Shown piece after piece: positions 1-7,863 of a stretch of 17,157 bases of DNA. How positions within the stretch are numbered: position 1 is the stretch's first letter; every line of letters starts with the position of its first letter. This DNA is from Clostridia bacterium (GTDB taxonomy: Bacteria > Bacillota > Clostridia > Christensenellales > UBA1242), in contig JAQVLJ010000010.1 in assembly GCA_028704215.1 (NCBI GenBank), positions 1 through 17,157 of the forward strand, in the 5' to 3' direction. Position numbers and translations under genes: made by a program. The notes under the pieces were generated by a model. That model worked only from the letters and a program-made list of their open reading frames with translations. It was not told the origin of the DNA and made no database searches.

Positions 1-851
1 CTATGGGTGAACATTCATCAGTTTACAACCATGCAGTTGCTTTAAAAAATGAAGGGTACGATATTGAGTTTGCTAATCTATGCGGAGATGGAACTGTAAA
101 TATTGAACATTTATTGAGTTTAATTGATGAAAAGACTACTTTTGTATCAATAATTCACGTTAATAATGAAACTGGTGCAATTAATGATATTGAAAAAATT
201 GCAAAAGTGATCAAACAAAAAAATAGAAATATCATTATTCATGTTGATGGCGTACAAGCTGTTGGCAAAGTGAAAATTGATTTGTCCAAATTAGATATAG
301 ATTTTTATACAATTAGTGCTCACAAAATTAACGGTGTCCGTGGTGTAGCGGGGTTGTATGTTAGATACCCCGAAAAATTCATACCATATCTTATCGGAGG
401 GGGACAAGAAAATGCTTTTAGAGGTGGCACAGAAAATTATGCAGCAATAATGTCTTTTGATACTGCCTTGAGTGAAGCAATTTTACACCTTAACAATCAT
501 TTTGAAGAATACAAAAATCTATTTCTAAATAATTTGGTTAAAGATAATTTATTAATAGTATCCAATAAAAATTGTGTTAACAATATTATTTGCATTTGCT
601 ACAAAAATGTAAGAGCAGAAACATTGCAGTATATGATGCAAGACAAAGGGTTTTTGATTGGCATTGGTTCTGCTTGTAATTCTCGCCACAAAGATAATAG
701 GGTTTTGGAAAATATGAATATCCACAAGGAATATATTGAAGGCAGTATCAGAATAAGTTTTGGTGAAGATATAACAAAAAATGATATAATTGATTTGGCA
801 AAGGCGTTAAACAATTGCACAAAAGAATACAGGGAAAAGGTGTCCAAATGA
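1..851 (+). CDS. Cysteine desulfurase (NifS/IscS class), 5'-truncated
   Basis: PLP enzyme that takes sulfur from cysteine as an enzyme persulfide. The window opens inside the gene (reading frame from base 3), so the first Met seen is internal; roughly 100 N-terminal residues of a usual ~380 are missing. In the visible 282 residues: the PLP-stacking His in GEH (4), NNETG (54-58), Asp82 and Gln85 of the cofactor pocket, the Schiff-base Lys108 in SAHK, RGGTEN (140-145), and the catalytic Cys225 in GSACNS. Its stop overlaps the thiI start as ATGA, so the two are translationally coupled. In B. subtilis a dedicated desulfurase (NifZ) is encoded beside a rhodanese-less ThiI and feeds it sulfur; the same arrangement here makes this a probable NifZ-type partner rather than a general Fe-S enzyme. 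Family certain, partner role inferred. Confidence 0.95.
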   Translation, partial: MGEHSSVYNHAVALKNEGYDIEFANLCGDGTVNIEHLLSLIDEKTTFVSIIHVNNETGAINDIEKIAKVIKQKNRNIIIHVDGVQAVGKVKIDLSKLDIDFYTISAHKINGVRGVAGLYVRYPEKFIPYLIGGGQENAFRGGTENYAAIMSFDTALSEAILHLNNHFEEYKNLFLNNLVKDNLLIVSNKNCVNNIICICYKNVRAETLQYMMQDKGFLIGIGSACNSRHKDNRVLENMNIHKEYIEGSIRISFGEDITKNDIIDLAKALNNCTKEYREKVSK

Positions 852-1999
852 ACAAAGTAATATTAATTAGATATTCGGAAATACATTTAAAAGGGAACAA
901 TCGTCATTATTTTTTAAAACTGTTACGTGATAATATAAAAAACGCTTTAAAAAAATACAATTTAAGTATTGAAGAAATACCAAGTAGATATGTAATACGA
1001 AATTTTGATGAAAAAGATGTTGAAAATGTTATTAGTGATTTGAAAAAAGTTTTTGGTATTTTTTCAATTAGTGTTGCGGACGAAGTTGACTCGAATGTGG
1101 ATACAATCATTGATTTTGTTAAAGGTATCAGTCTTGAAGGTAGCTTTAAAGTTCATTGTAAGCGTGCTGACAAAAAATTTCCTATAAAATCTCTTGATTT
1201 TGAAGCACAGTTGGGTGCAATAATTCTTGATAATAATAAAAAAGCATTTGTAGATGTAAAAAACCCAGATACATTAGTAAATGTTGATATCCGTGAAAAT
1301 GGAAAGTCTTTTATTTTTTATAAATTTATTTATCTTGCAGGTGGTATGCCTTTGGGCGAAAATCGAGATGGCTTATTGCTCTTGTCTGGCGGAATAGATA
1401 GCCCTGTTGCCGGCTATATGATGGCAAAAAGGGGACTTAGACAAGACATTTTACACTTCAATAGTTATCCTTACACCAGCCCGATGGCAAAAGACAAAGT
1501 AGTAGAGTTGGCAAAAATAATCAAACCCTATATTGGTTGTAGATATATGTATATTGTTTCTATGACACAAATACAAGAGCAATTTCATATAAATTGCAAA
1601 GAAGAGTACGCTATCACATTGTTACGAAGAAGTATGATAAAAATAGCAGAAATTTTGGCAGAAAAATATAGATACAAAACAATAATTACTGGAGAAAGTC
1701 TAGGACAAGTTGCATCACAAACAATCGAAGGATTAACATTAACTGACAACGCACGAAAAACTACACCTATTCTGCGACCACTCATTGCGTTTAACAAAGA
1801 TGAAATTATATCATTAGCAAAACAAATAAACACATTTGAAACGTCAATATTGCCTTATGAAGATTGTTGCACGGTGTTTTTACCAAAACAGCCCGTAATA
1901 AAACCAAAACTTGACATTGCAATTAATGAAGAAGCAAAAATTGATTTGCCAAGTTTTTTACAAAATGCGATACAAAATATGGAAATTATCCAAATATAA
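848..1999 (+). CDS. thiI: tRNA 4-thiouridine synthetase ThiI (no rhodanese domain)
   Basis: Makes 4-thiouridine at position 8 of tRNA by adenylating the uridine and receiving sulfur from a desulfurase; also linked to thiamine thiazole synthesis in some bacteria. With the ATG at 848 the protein is 383 residues: an N-terminal ferredoxin-like part, THUMP domain (about 60-165), then a PP-loop ATPase with SGGIDS at 180-185 and a conserved TGESLGQVASQT block at 281-292. A Cys pair (340-341) in PYEDCC lies in the C-terminal part of the AANH domain, where I expect the sulfur-relay Cys. The C-terminal rhodanese domain of E. coli ThiI (482 residues) is absent, as in Bacillus. I chose 848, not the in-frame ATG at 815, because AAAAGG lies seven bases before it and it forms the ATGA overlap with the upstream gene. 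Confidence 0.96.
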   Translation: MNKVILIRYSEIHLKGNNRHYFLKLLRDNIKNALKKYNLSIEEIPSRYVIRNFDEKDVENVISDLKKVFGIFSISVADEVDSNVDTIIDFVKGISLEGSFKVHCKRADKKFPIKSLDFEAQLGAIILDNNKKAFVDVKNPDTLVNVDIRENGKSFIFYKFIYLAGGMPLGENRDGLLLLSGGIDSPVAGYMMAKRGLRQDILHFNSYPYTSPMAKDKVVELAKIIKPYIGCRYMYIVSMTQIQEQFHINCKEEYAITLLRRSMIKIAEILAEKYRYKTIITGESLGQVASQTIEGLTLTDNARKTTPILRPLIAFNKDEIISLAKQINTFETSILPYEDCCTVFLPKQPVIKPKLDIAINEEAKIDLPSFLQNAIQNMEIIQI

Positions 2000-2012
2000 T
2001 TTTTGCATTCAC

Positions 2013-2055
2013 TTGACTATGTCACTTGGTTATTGTATAGTTAATTATGTATAAT
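2013..2055 (+). promoter_or_regulatory. Candidate promoter(s) for rny-rnhA
   Basis: TTGACT (2013-2018), a 17-base spacer and TATAGT (2036-2041) make a near-consensus sigma-A promoter. A second, offset pair TTGGTT (2027-2032), 17 bases, TATAAT (2050-2055) is also possible. Both lie in the 83-base gap after thiI, where no terminator hairpin is seen, so rny may also receive read-through. A small dyad TGAC-TAT-GTCA (2014-2024) overlaps the first -35. Confidence 0.65.
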
Positions 2056-2082
2056 AATACATTTTAAAAGGTAAAGAAAACT

Positions 2083-3684
2083 ATGTACATTAGCAATATT
2101 GCATTGCTTGGTGTAGCAACAGTTTCTATAGTTTTAGCATTAGTAATTGGTATTATAGCATTAGTTGCAGGTGGAGCAGTAGGCTTCATCTTAAAAAATA
2201 TCTTACAAGCAAATAAAATTAAGACCGCAAAATTAACTGCCGCTAAAATTTTGGAAGACGCTTACGCGCAAGCAAAAAATGCAAAAAAAGAACAAATTCA
2301 ACACACGACTGATGAAATTAACTTGTTAAAAAGTGCGTTTGAACAAGAAAACAAAGAAAGACGTGAACAGGCACAAAGAAGTGAAGACCGCTTAATTCAG
2401 AAAGAACAAAATTTGGACAAAAAAGAACAAGTTTTAGAAAAGAAAATCGAAGAGTTAGATTCAACTAAATCATATCTTAGAGAAAAAGAAGACAGTTTAA
2501 GCAAAAAACAAGCACAATTAGAAACGACTCATATTCAAATTGTAAAAAAATTGGAAGAAATTTCTGGTTTTTCAAAGGAAAAAGCAAAAGAAGAATTGGT
2601 AAGTTTATTTACAGAAGATGCAAAAATTGACGCTGCAAAAATTGCAAAAAATATAGAAGATAATGCACGTGCAGACGCAGACAAAAAAGCGCGTAATATT
2701 ATAACGTTAGCAATACAAAAATGCGCGGCAGACCACACAGCCGAGGTTACTGTTTCAGTAGTTCCTCTTCCAAATGAAGAGATGAAAGGACGTATTATAG
2801 GCAGAGAGGGTCGTAATATTCGTGCACTTGAAACTGCTACAGGTGTTGATTTAATAATTGATGATACTCCTGAAGCAATTACTTTATCAGGCTTTGATCC
2901 AATGCGTCGAGAAATTGCGCGTATTGCACTTGAAAAATTAATATTGGATGGTAGAATTCATCCTGCAAGAATTGAAGAATTGGTTGCAAAAGTTAGAAAA
3001 GATGTAGAACAGACAATAAAAGAAGCGGGCGAGAATGCTTGTTTTGATTGTGATATACACAATATGCATCCAGAACTCATCAAGGTACTTGGAAGATTAA
3101 AATATCGTACTAGTTATGGTCAGAACGTTTTGAACCATTCACTTGAAGTGTCTTATCTTGCCGGTTTACTCGCTGCTGAAGTGGGTGCAAACCAAAAGAT
3201 TGCCGCACGTGGTGGATTATTGCACGACATTGGAAAGGCAGTTGACCATGAAGTCGAGGGTACTCACGTATCTATCGGTGTAGATTTAGCAAAAAAATAC
3301 AAGGAAACAGATGCTGTTGTTCACTGTATTGCTGCACATCATAATGATATCGAACCACTAACTATTGAAGCAGTATTGGTACAGGCGGCTGATGCTATTA
3401 GCAGTTCAAGACCAGGTGCTAGACGTGAATCATTAGAAAACTATATCAAACGTCTTGAAAATCTAGAAAATATTGCAAATTCATTTGAAGGTATTGAAAA
3501 AACTTACGCAATTCAGGCTGGAAGGGAAATTCGTGTTATGGTAAAACCAAACGAAATATCTGATGACAAAGCAATCGTTTTGGCGCGTGATATTGCAAAG
3601 AAAATTGAAAATGAACTGGATTATCCAGGTCAAATAAAAGTACACGTTATCCGTGAATCACGTTTCACAGATGTGGCAAAATAA
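2083..3684 (+). CDS. rny: Ribonuclease Y
   Basis: Membrane-anchored endoribonuclease that starts bulk mRNA decay in Firmicutes. The 533 residues follow the family plan: one N-terminal membrane helix (about 8-37, rich in Val, Ile, Ala and Gly), a long charged coiled coil (about 45-200), a KH RNA-binding domain with the GREG loop at 240-243, and an HD metal-phosphohydrolase domain with His352, the His381-Asp382 pair, AHH at 418-420 and Asp437. The length is close to B. subtilis RNase Y (520). AAAAGG (2066-2071) lies 11 bases before the ATG, a slightly long spacing. The stop TAA shares its last base with the rnhA start (TAATG), so the two are co-translated. Nothing in the sequence suggests loss of function. 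Confidence 0.98.
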   Translation: MYISNIALLGVATVSIVLALVIGIIALVAGGAVGFILKNILQANKIKTAKLTAAKILEDAYAQAKNAKKEQIQHTTDEINLLKSAFEQENKERREQAQRSEDRLIQKEQNLDKKEQVLEKKIEELDSTKSYLREKEDSLSKKQAQLETTHIQIVKKLEEISGFSKEKAKEELVSLFTEDAKIDAAKIAKNIEDNARADADKKARNIITLAIQKCAADHTAEVTVSVVPLPNEEMKGRIIGREGRNIRALETATGVDLIIDDTPEAITLSGFDPMRREIARIALEKLILDGRIHPARIEELVAKVRKDVEQTIKEAGENACFDCDIHNMHPELIKVLGRLKYRTSYGQNVLNHSLEVSYLAGLLAAEVGANQKIAARGGLLHDIGKAVDHEVEGTHVSIGVDLAKKYKETDAVVHCIAAHHNDIEPLTIEAVLVQAADAISSSRPGARRESLENYIKRLENLENIANSFEGIEKTYAIQAGREIRVMVKPNEISDDKAIVLARDIAKKIENELDYPGQIKVHVIRESRFTDVAK

Positions 3685-4154
3685 TGAAAAAACTAGTAGA
3701 AATTTATACAGATGGCGCATGTTCAAACAACCCCGGTCCTGGTGGCTGGGGTGCTGTTTTATTCTACAGCAAAACAAAAAAAGAAATTAGTGGATATTCG
3801 GAACAAACTACCAATAATCAAATGGAGTTATCTGCTGCTATAAACGCTTTAAAGGCTCTTAATCAACCGTGTAATGTAAAGTTGTATTCTGACTCAGCTT
3901 ATGTGGTTAACGCATTTAAAATGGGCTGGATAGAGCAGTGGCGAGTAAATAATTTTAAAGGTGCGAACAACAAAGAAGTATTAAACATTGATTTGTGGAA
4001 AGAGCTAATATATCTATCAAATTATCACAATATTGAATGGATAAAAGTCAAAGGTCATTCTGATAACGAATTCAATAATAGATGCGACGAATTGGCTCGA
4101 AATGAGATAGAAAAAAATCGACCAAAAAATGATGACAAACAAAAAAAGGAGTAA
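3684..4154 (+). CDS. rnhA: Ribonuclease HI
   Basis: Cuts the RNA strand of RNA-DNA hybrids (R-loops, primers). It has 156 residues, very close to E. coli RNase HI (155), with all four metal-binding carboxylates at matching positions: Asp10 in YTDGACSNNPGPGGWG, Glu48 in NNQMELS, Asp70 in YSDSAYV and Asp135 in CDELAR, plus the flexible-loop His125 (KGHSDN). The basic-protrusion region around 80-100 (GWIEQWRVNNFKGANN) is kept. It has no N-terminal hybrid-binding domain. There is no clear Shine-Dalgarno site; translation probably depends on RNase Y ribosomes stopping at TAATG. The last codons and stop lie inside the downstream terminator. Confidence 0.97.
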   Translation: MKKLVEIYTDGACSNNPGPGGWGAVLFYSKTKKEISGYSEQTTNNQMELSAAINALKALNQPCNVKLYSDSAYVVNAFKMGWIEQWRVNNFKGANNKEVLNIDLWKELIYLSNYHNIEWIKVKGHSDNEFNNRCDELARNEIEKNRPKNDDKQKKE

Positions 4155-4165
4155 CTCCTTTTTTT
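4141..4165. terminator. Two-way intrinsic terminator between rnhA and the ABC permease gene
   Basis: AAAAAAAGGAG (4141-4151), loop TAA (4152-4154), CTCCTTTTTTT (4155-4165). The GGAG/CTCC core with A and T tracts on either side works on both strands, serving rnhA on plus and the convergent permease gene on minus. The three-base loop is exactly the rnhA stop codon. Confidence 0.85.
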
Positions 4166-4190
4166 TTAAAATTCTTCCTATTTTATATTT

Positions 4191-5915
4191 TTAAAATTCT
4201 TTTTTTCTAATGCAAATTAGTGATATTACTGTCAAAACTATTGTTAATGACACGATATAAAAAGCTGTAAGCATTATGTCGCCACTTCCTGTAATCGTGT
4301 CAGAAATTAATTGTAATGTACTATTTCCACCTCTAATACCTGCAAAATAATCATAAAAATCAAGATTTGCAAGAGGGTTAAACTTCATAAAGTTTGTAAG
4401 AACACCCAAAGCTCTTATAATAATATTTCCAAAATATAGTAAAGATGCAATAACAACAGACAAAACATTTGATTTTAACAGACATGATAATGCCAAACCA
4501 ATCAAAATATAAACTAAAATTTTTAACAAAGATGAGAGCATGAAAAGTGTTAATAATATAATTGGTTCGAGTACCATTACATTTGTAGCATTTAATACTG
4601 TAAGTATAGGAAGTGATTGAGTACCATACATTATATATCCTGTAATCATACTTGTTATAGCCCCAAATAGTAGAACAATTGCGCACGTAAGCAAGATTGA
4701 AAAAAGTTTACCATAATATATGTCTCTTCTTTGAATAGGGCGTATTGCGATAAATTTCATAGTTCCGGATGATATTTCACCTGAAATACTTCCACTCGCA
4801 TTAGCAATAGCAAATATTATAAGTATAAAAACAAATATTTCTAATACATAAAAAGCAAAATCATATGCGTTAGTATTTGCGTTGCTAGACATACCAAATG
4901 CAAAAGGGTATGCATAGTTGCTAATTGTTTGATTTTTATCAAATAAATATTGATATACTGAAAGCATTTCAGTCGCACCATACTCTGTATAAGTTTCAAA
5001 GTTTTTAAAAGTAGCAACGGTATTTTCATCAATGTCTTTCAAAATTTCTTGTTGAATAGTGTACTGAACTAGTTCTTTAAAAACCAAAATCTTCTGACAG
5101 TATTCACTGGCGTATTTTTTTATTAAATCTATGTTAGCAGGTAATACTTCTGTTTCGGGCGTCATTTGGTCATTTAGCAAATTAATTTTGCTCATTATGT
5201 TAAGCAATCTTTCTTGTATTTTTTCATACATAGAAATTTTTGTTTCGTCAGATATATCAAATATATTTGCCAAAAAATCTTCTGATAGAGTAGGGTAAAC
5301 AAATTTGTTTAAACATACCCTCAAGTCGTTACCTTGAGTAGAACTTTTGTAATTCTGAGCCATTGTTTTGTATTCCAATTTTGTGCTCACACTGGCAGAA
5401 AAGTTTATTACTACATCACTCAGTAATGCATTGACTTGTAGTAGAGTATTATCTGAACCCAATATCAAATACTGACCGTTTGTGCTTAAATTCATTTTGT
5501 CACGTAAATAAGGAACAACCGCTTCTGCAGAATCCAAAATTTCATTTCGGATATTGTCCAATTCAGACAGCGTGATAATATAATTTGGCTCACTATACAA
5601 ATATAAATAATTAATATTTTCTTCCATTTCTGCTATTATACTAATAGCCCCTTGTTTTACATCTTCCAAATTACGATAGAAATTGTCTTTCGCATAAGTT
5701 TGTGCCAAAAGTGCATCATAATTTACTTTTTCATTATAAACGAAAGAAGTATACAATTCTCCAACAGTATCTCCGTTTAGCGATATTTCTAAGTTAGGAA
5801 CAGAAGATTTTGGAGAAAAGAAAAGTCCAGATACGACCAAAATAGCAGCTAACAATATTATTAGCACGTAAATACCTGGTTTTGATAATGTCTTTTTAAA
5901 TTCTGCAGAAATCAT
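4191..5915 (-). CDS. ABC-2 type transporter permease with large external domain
   Basis: Membrane subunit of the exporter whose ATPase is encoded just upstream. Of 574 residues, one membrane helix lies at about 14-33, then about 320 mostly hydrophilic residues (35-353) likely outside the membrane, then five helices at about 354-375, 404-428, 449-478, 484-505 and 547-568. After the second helix, GSISGEISSGTMKFIAIRP (374-392) and an RRDIYYGK run match the cytoplasmic coupling segment of ABC-2 permeases. Shine-Dalgarno AAGGAG overlaps the TAA stop of the ATPase gene, giving tight coupling over an 11-base gap. The BcrA/LanF-like partner suggests export of a peptide antibiotic or lipid-targeting drug, but the substrate cannot be read from the sequence. 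I do not recognise a named subfamily for the external domain. Confidence 0.88.
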   Translation of the reverse strand: MISAEFKKTLSKPGIYVLIILLAAILVVSGLFFSPKSSVPNLEISLNGDTVGELYTSFVYNEKVNYDALLAQTYAKDNFYRNLEDVKQGAISIIAEMEENINYLYLYSEPNYIITLSELDNIRNEILDSAEAVVPYLRDKMNLSTNGQYLILGSDNTLLQVNALLSDVVINFSASVSTKLEYKTMAQNYKSSTQGNDLRVCLNKFVYPTLSEDFLANIFDISDETKISMYEKIQERLLNIMSKINLLNDQMTPETEVLPANIDLIKKYASEYCQKILVFKELVQYTIQQEILKDIDENTVATFKNFETYTEYGATEMLSVYQYLFDKNQTISNYAYPFAFGMSSNANTNAYDFAFYVLEIFVFILIIFAIANASGSISGEISSGTMKFIAIRPIQRRDIYYGKLFSILLTCAIVLLFGAITSMITGYIMYGTQSLPILTVLNATNVMVLEPIILLTLFMLSSLLKILVYILIGLALSCLLKSNVLSVVIASLLYFGNIIIRALGVLTNFMKFNPLANLDFYDYFAGIRGGNSTLQLISDTITGSGDIMLTAFYIVSLTIVLTVISLICIRKKEF

Positions 5916-5926
5916 TTGAATTCTCC

Positions 5927-6859
5927 TTAGAATACCGATGTGGAATTTTGAGAATGCATAATTACATCAAGATAAAACTCTTCAAGAGAGCGGTCAATCT
6001 TTTCTATTCTATAAACAGTAAGGTGTCTGCTTAGAAGTAAAGATATAACTTTTGTAAGGTCTTTATCTTCAATAGAAAGTATTATGCTACTGCCTAAAAT
6101 ATCTGAATCAATACCAAATGAATCATATATTATTTTAGCAGCAAAGTTAGGGTAGTCCACTTTTATACAAACTTTTTGTTCAACATCAAGCATATCTTGT
6201 ATTTCGTTCATTGATTTGTAATCAATTAGTTTTCCACGATTGATAATTGCAACACTATCACATATTTGTTCTAGCTCTGTTAAGTTATGGCTAGACACAA
6301 TTATTGCTATTTTTTCTTTTTTTGCTAATTGAATCAAAAGTGATCTTATTTCTATTATTCCAGTCGGGTCTAATCCATTAGTTGGCTCGTCCAAAATAAG
6401 CAATTTGGGCTTATTCAAAAGCGCTTGAGCTATACCAATTCTTTGTTTCATTCCTAAACTATATGTACCAAATTTGTCTTTTGCTCTATTACGCATTCCG
6501 ACCATATCCAATACAGCGTTGATGCGTGATTTGGCTGCTTTGCCATAAAAATTAGCATAAATTTCTAGGTTTTTTCTGCCACTCAAATATGGGTACATTT
6601 GAGGTGTTTCTATAACTGCGCCCACATTTTTTATAGCGTTAACAAAATTGGTTTTTACATCATAACCATCAACACGAATAGTGCCACTCGTTATTTCTGT
6701 TAGTCCACATATCATTTTTAGAGTAGTAGATTTGCCAGCGCCGTTTGGACCAATCAAACCAAAAATTTCGCTAGGATACAAATTAAAAGTCATTGAATTG
6801 ACTGCTATACGATTTTTGTATGACTTTGATACTCTTTTTAATTCCAAAACAGGATACAA
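5927..6859 (-). CDS. ABC transporter ATPase, BcrA/LanF-like (E-loop)
   Basis: Cytoplasmic ATPase driving the downstream permease. The 310 residues show Walker A GPNGAGKST (37-45), signature SLGMKQR (134-140), Walker B LLILDEP (153-159) and switch His191. At the Q-loop position the alignment with ordinary ATPases (..PQEP..YPYL..) puts Glu84 in VIETPQMYPYL, so the usual Gln is replaced by Glu. This E-loop is known from lantibiotic-immunity LanF proteins such as NukF and from bacitracin-resistance BcrA. About 80 C-terminal residues (225-305) form the accessory domain common in this class. The start is a TTG at 6857-6859 placed eight bases after AAGGAG; I see no in-frame ATG near it. It is first in a two-gene operon with its own promoter. 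Confidence 0.92.
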   Translation of the reverse strand: MYPVLELKRVSKSYKNRIAVNSMTFNLYPSEIFGLIGPNGAGKSTTLKMICGLTEITSGTIRVDGYDVKTNFVNAIKNVGAVIETPQMYPYLSGRKNLEIYANFYGKAAKSRINAVLDMVGMRNRAKDKFGTYSLGMKQRIGIAQALLNKPKLLILDEPTNGLDPTGIIEIRSLLIQLAKKEKIAIIVSSHNLTELEQICDSVAIINRGKLIDYKSMNEIQDMLDVEQKVCIKVDYPNFAAKIIYDSFGIDSDILGSSIILSIEDKDLTKVISLLLSRHLTVYRIEKIDRSLEEFYLDVIMHSQNSTSVF

Positions 6860-6879
6860 AACAATTTCTCCTTATTTAC

Positions 6880-6898
6880 TATGTAGTATTTTAACATA
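6880..6898. promoter_or_regulatory. Operator-like dyad over the exporter -10
   Basis: Minus-strand TATGTTAAAATACTACATA is a TATGT-N9-ACATA inverted repeat that covers the -10 and probable start point. It resembles the ATGT...ACAT dyads bound by PadR proteins, and a related 19-mer lies at the same place in the padR-like gene promoter (14 of 19 bases the same). Low complexity makes chance possible. Confidence 0.5.
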
Positions 6899-6916
6899 TA
6901 TAGATAACTTTGTAAA
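6888..6916 (-). promoter_or_regulatory. Promoter of the ABC exporter operon
   Basis: Reading the minus strand: TTTACA (6916-6911), a 17-base spacer, TAAAAT (6893-6888), with TGT just before the -10 making an extended -10. The expected start of transcription near 6881 leaves a leader of about 20 bases before the TTG start. Confidence 0.7.
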
Positions 6917-6937
6917 TAGTTAAGTATATTTTATTAT
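6909..6937 (+). promoter_or_regulatory. Weak candidate promoter for the VTT gene
   Basis: TTTGTA (6909-6914), 17 bases, TATTAT (6932-6937), 26 bases before the first ATG of the VTT gene. The surrounding DNA is almost all A and T, including an imperfect dyad GTATATT...AATATAC (6924-6952), so the call is weak. Confidence 0.3.
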
Positions 6938-6963
6938 AAATATTTAATATACATAATTAAGAA

Positions 6964-7863
6964 ATGTTTCACTTTAATGCAATGAGTAAAAAATGGCAAA
7001 CGATTTGGATAATCGTTTGTTTTGTATGTTTAGGTATAATGAGCGTATTTTGCACGTTAAGTTTGTTTATAGAAAAAAAATATATTAATTATGTGCTGTA
7101 CATCGTTGTATTTGCGCTTATTTTATGCTTATGTTGCACAGCAAACCGTAACGAAAAGCTGTTTAAAATAGCTGTTTATTCTACAATTTTGACTTTCATT
7201 ACATATTGTATTTACTTTATTTTAAGCAAATTTGGGTTCCTTCGAAACATATCTATATCAACTATAAAAGAAGTAATCAAATCATTCGGAGCGGGTGGGG
7301 TATTCGCATTTCTTGGTATCACAATTCTCCAAGTCATAGTTTTGCCAATTCCCAGTGCGATTACTATTTTGGCAGGAAGTTTGATATACGGGCCCACTCT
7401 CACATTTTTGATAAGCACACTTGGTATAATTATTGGCTCACTAATTGCGTTCATATTGGGAAGAGTGTTAGGCAAAAGAATAATATTTGCTTTGTTTAGC
7501 AGAGAAAAAGTAAGTAAATACAGCAGCTATCTTGGCAATAACGGCGGTTGGATCTTGTTTTTGATGCTTCTCTTGCCATTTTTTCCAGATGATATGTTGT
7601 GTATGCTAGCAGGAATCACTACGATGAAATACAAAAAATTTATTTATATTACAGCATCGGCGCGTGCCATTGGAGTAGCAGGTTTGTCATATTTTGGTAG
7701 TGGTAGTATTATTCCATTTAGAGGGTGGGGTCTTGTAATTTGGGCAATAATAATAGCCACGGTTATAACCTTGGCTATTGTTGTTTATACAAATAAAAAT
7801 AATTTAAAACAATTTATAAAGAAAATTACTTCGAAGAATAGCGTCTATAAGCAATTAAATTGA
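6964..7863 (+). CDS. VTT-domain (TVP38/TMEM64, DedA-like) membrane protein
   Basis: Integral membrane protein of the family thought to move or scramble lipids; the exact substrate is not known. It has 299 residues: three N-terminal helices at about 13-35, 41-58 and 66-88, then a VTT core from about 110 to 250 with LPIPSAITILAGSLIYGP (127-144), a Gly-rich helix ending GRVLGKR (166-172), and a LPFFPDDMLCMLAG loop (204-217) at the place of the RxxPxFP motif of the family. The usual Arg there is not present. A last helix lies at 256-275. No clear Shine-Dalgarno site precedes the ATG at 6964 or the in-frame ATG at 6982, so the start is uncertain by six codons. It is divergent from the exporter, and its 3' end overlaps the convergent regulator gene by 38 bp. 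Confidence 0.9.
   Translation: MFHFNAMSKKWQTIWIIVCFVCLGIMSVFCTLSLFIEKKYINYVLYIVVFALILCLCCTANRNEKLFKIAVYSTILTFITYCIYFILSKFGFLRNISISTIKEVIKSFGAGGVFAFLGITILQVIVLPIPSAITILAGSLIYGPTLTFLISTLGIIIGSLIAFILGRVLGKRIIFALFSREKVSKYSSYLGNNGGWILFLMLLLPFFPDDMLCMLAGITTMKYKKFIYITASARAIGVAGLSYFGSGSIIPFRGWGLVIWAIIIATVITLAIVVYTNKNNLKQFIKKITSKNSVYKQLN

Noticed and set aside
815..847. An earlier in-frame ATG for thiI at 815
   Set aside because: It would overlap the desulfurase gene by 37 bases and adds residues not seen in ThiI; the ATG at 848 has a good ribosome site and the normal MxxVILIRYSEI start.
2014..2024. TGAC-TAT-GTCA dyad over the rny -35 as an operator
   Set aside because: Only four-base arms, half of which is the -35 itself; no second copy seen.
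6681..6923. Plus-strand frame of 80 codons opposite the ABC ATPase start
   Set aside because: It is antisense to the conserved Walker A region and encodes nothing recognisable.
6924..6952. GTATATT...AATATAC inverted repeat before the VTT gene
   Set aside because: It is made almost wholly of A and T with a 15-base gap, expected by chance in this DNA.
7206..7499. Frames on both strands inside the VTT gene
   Set aside because: They are alternative readings of a conserved membrane protein gene, without ribosome sites or family features.
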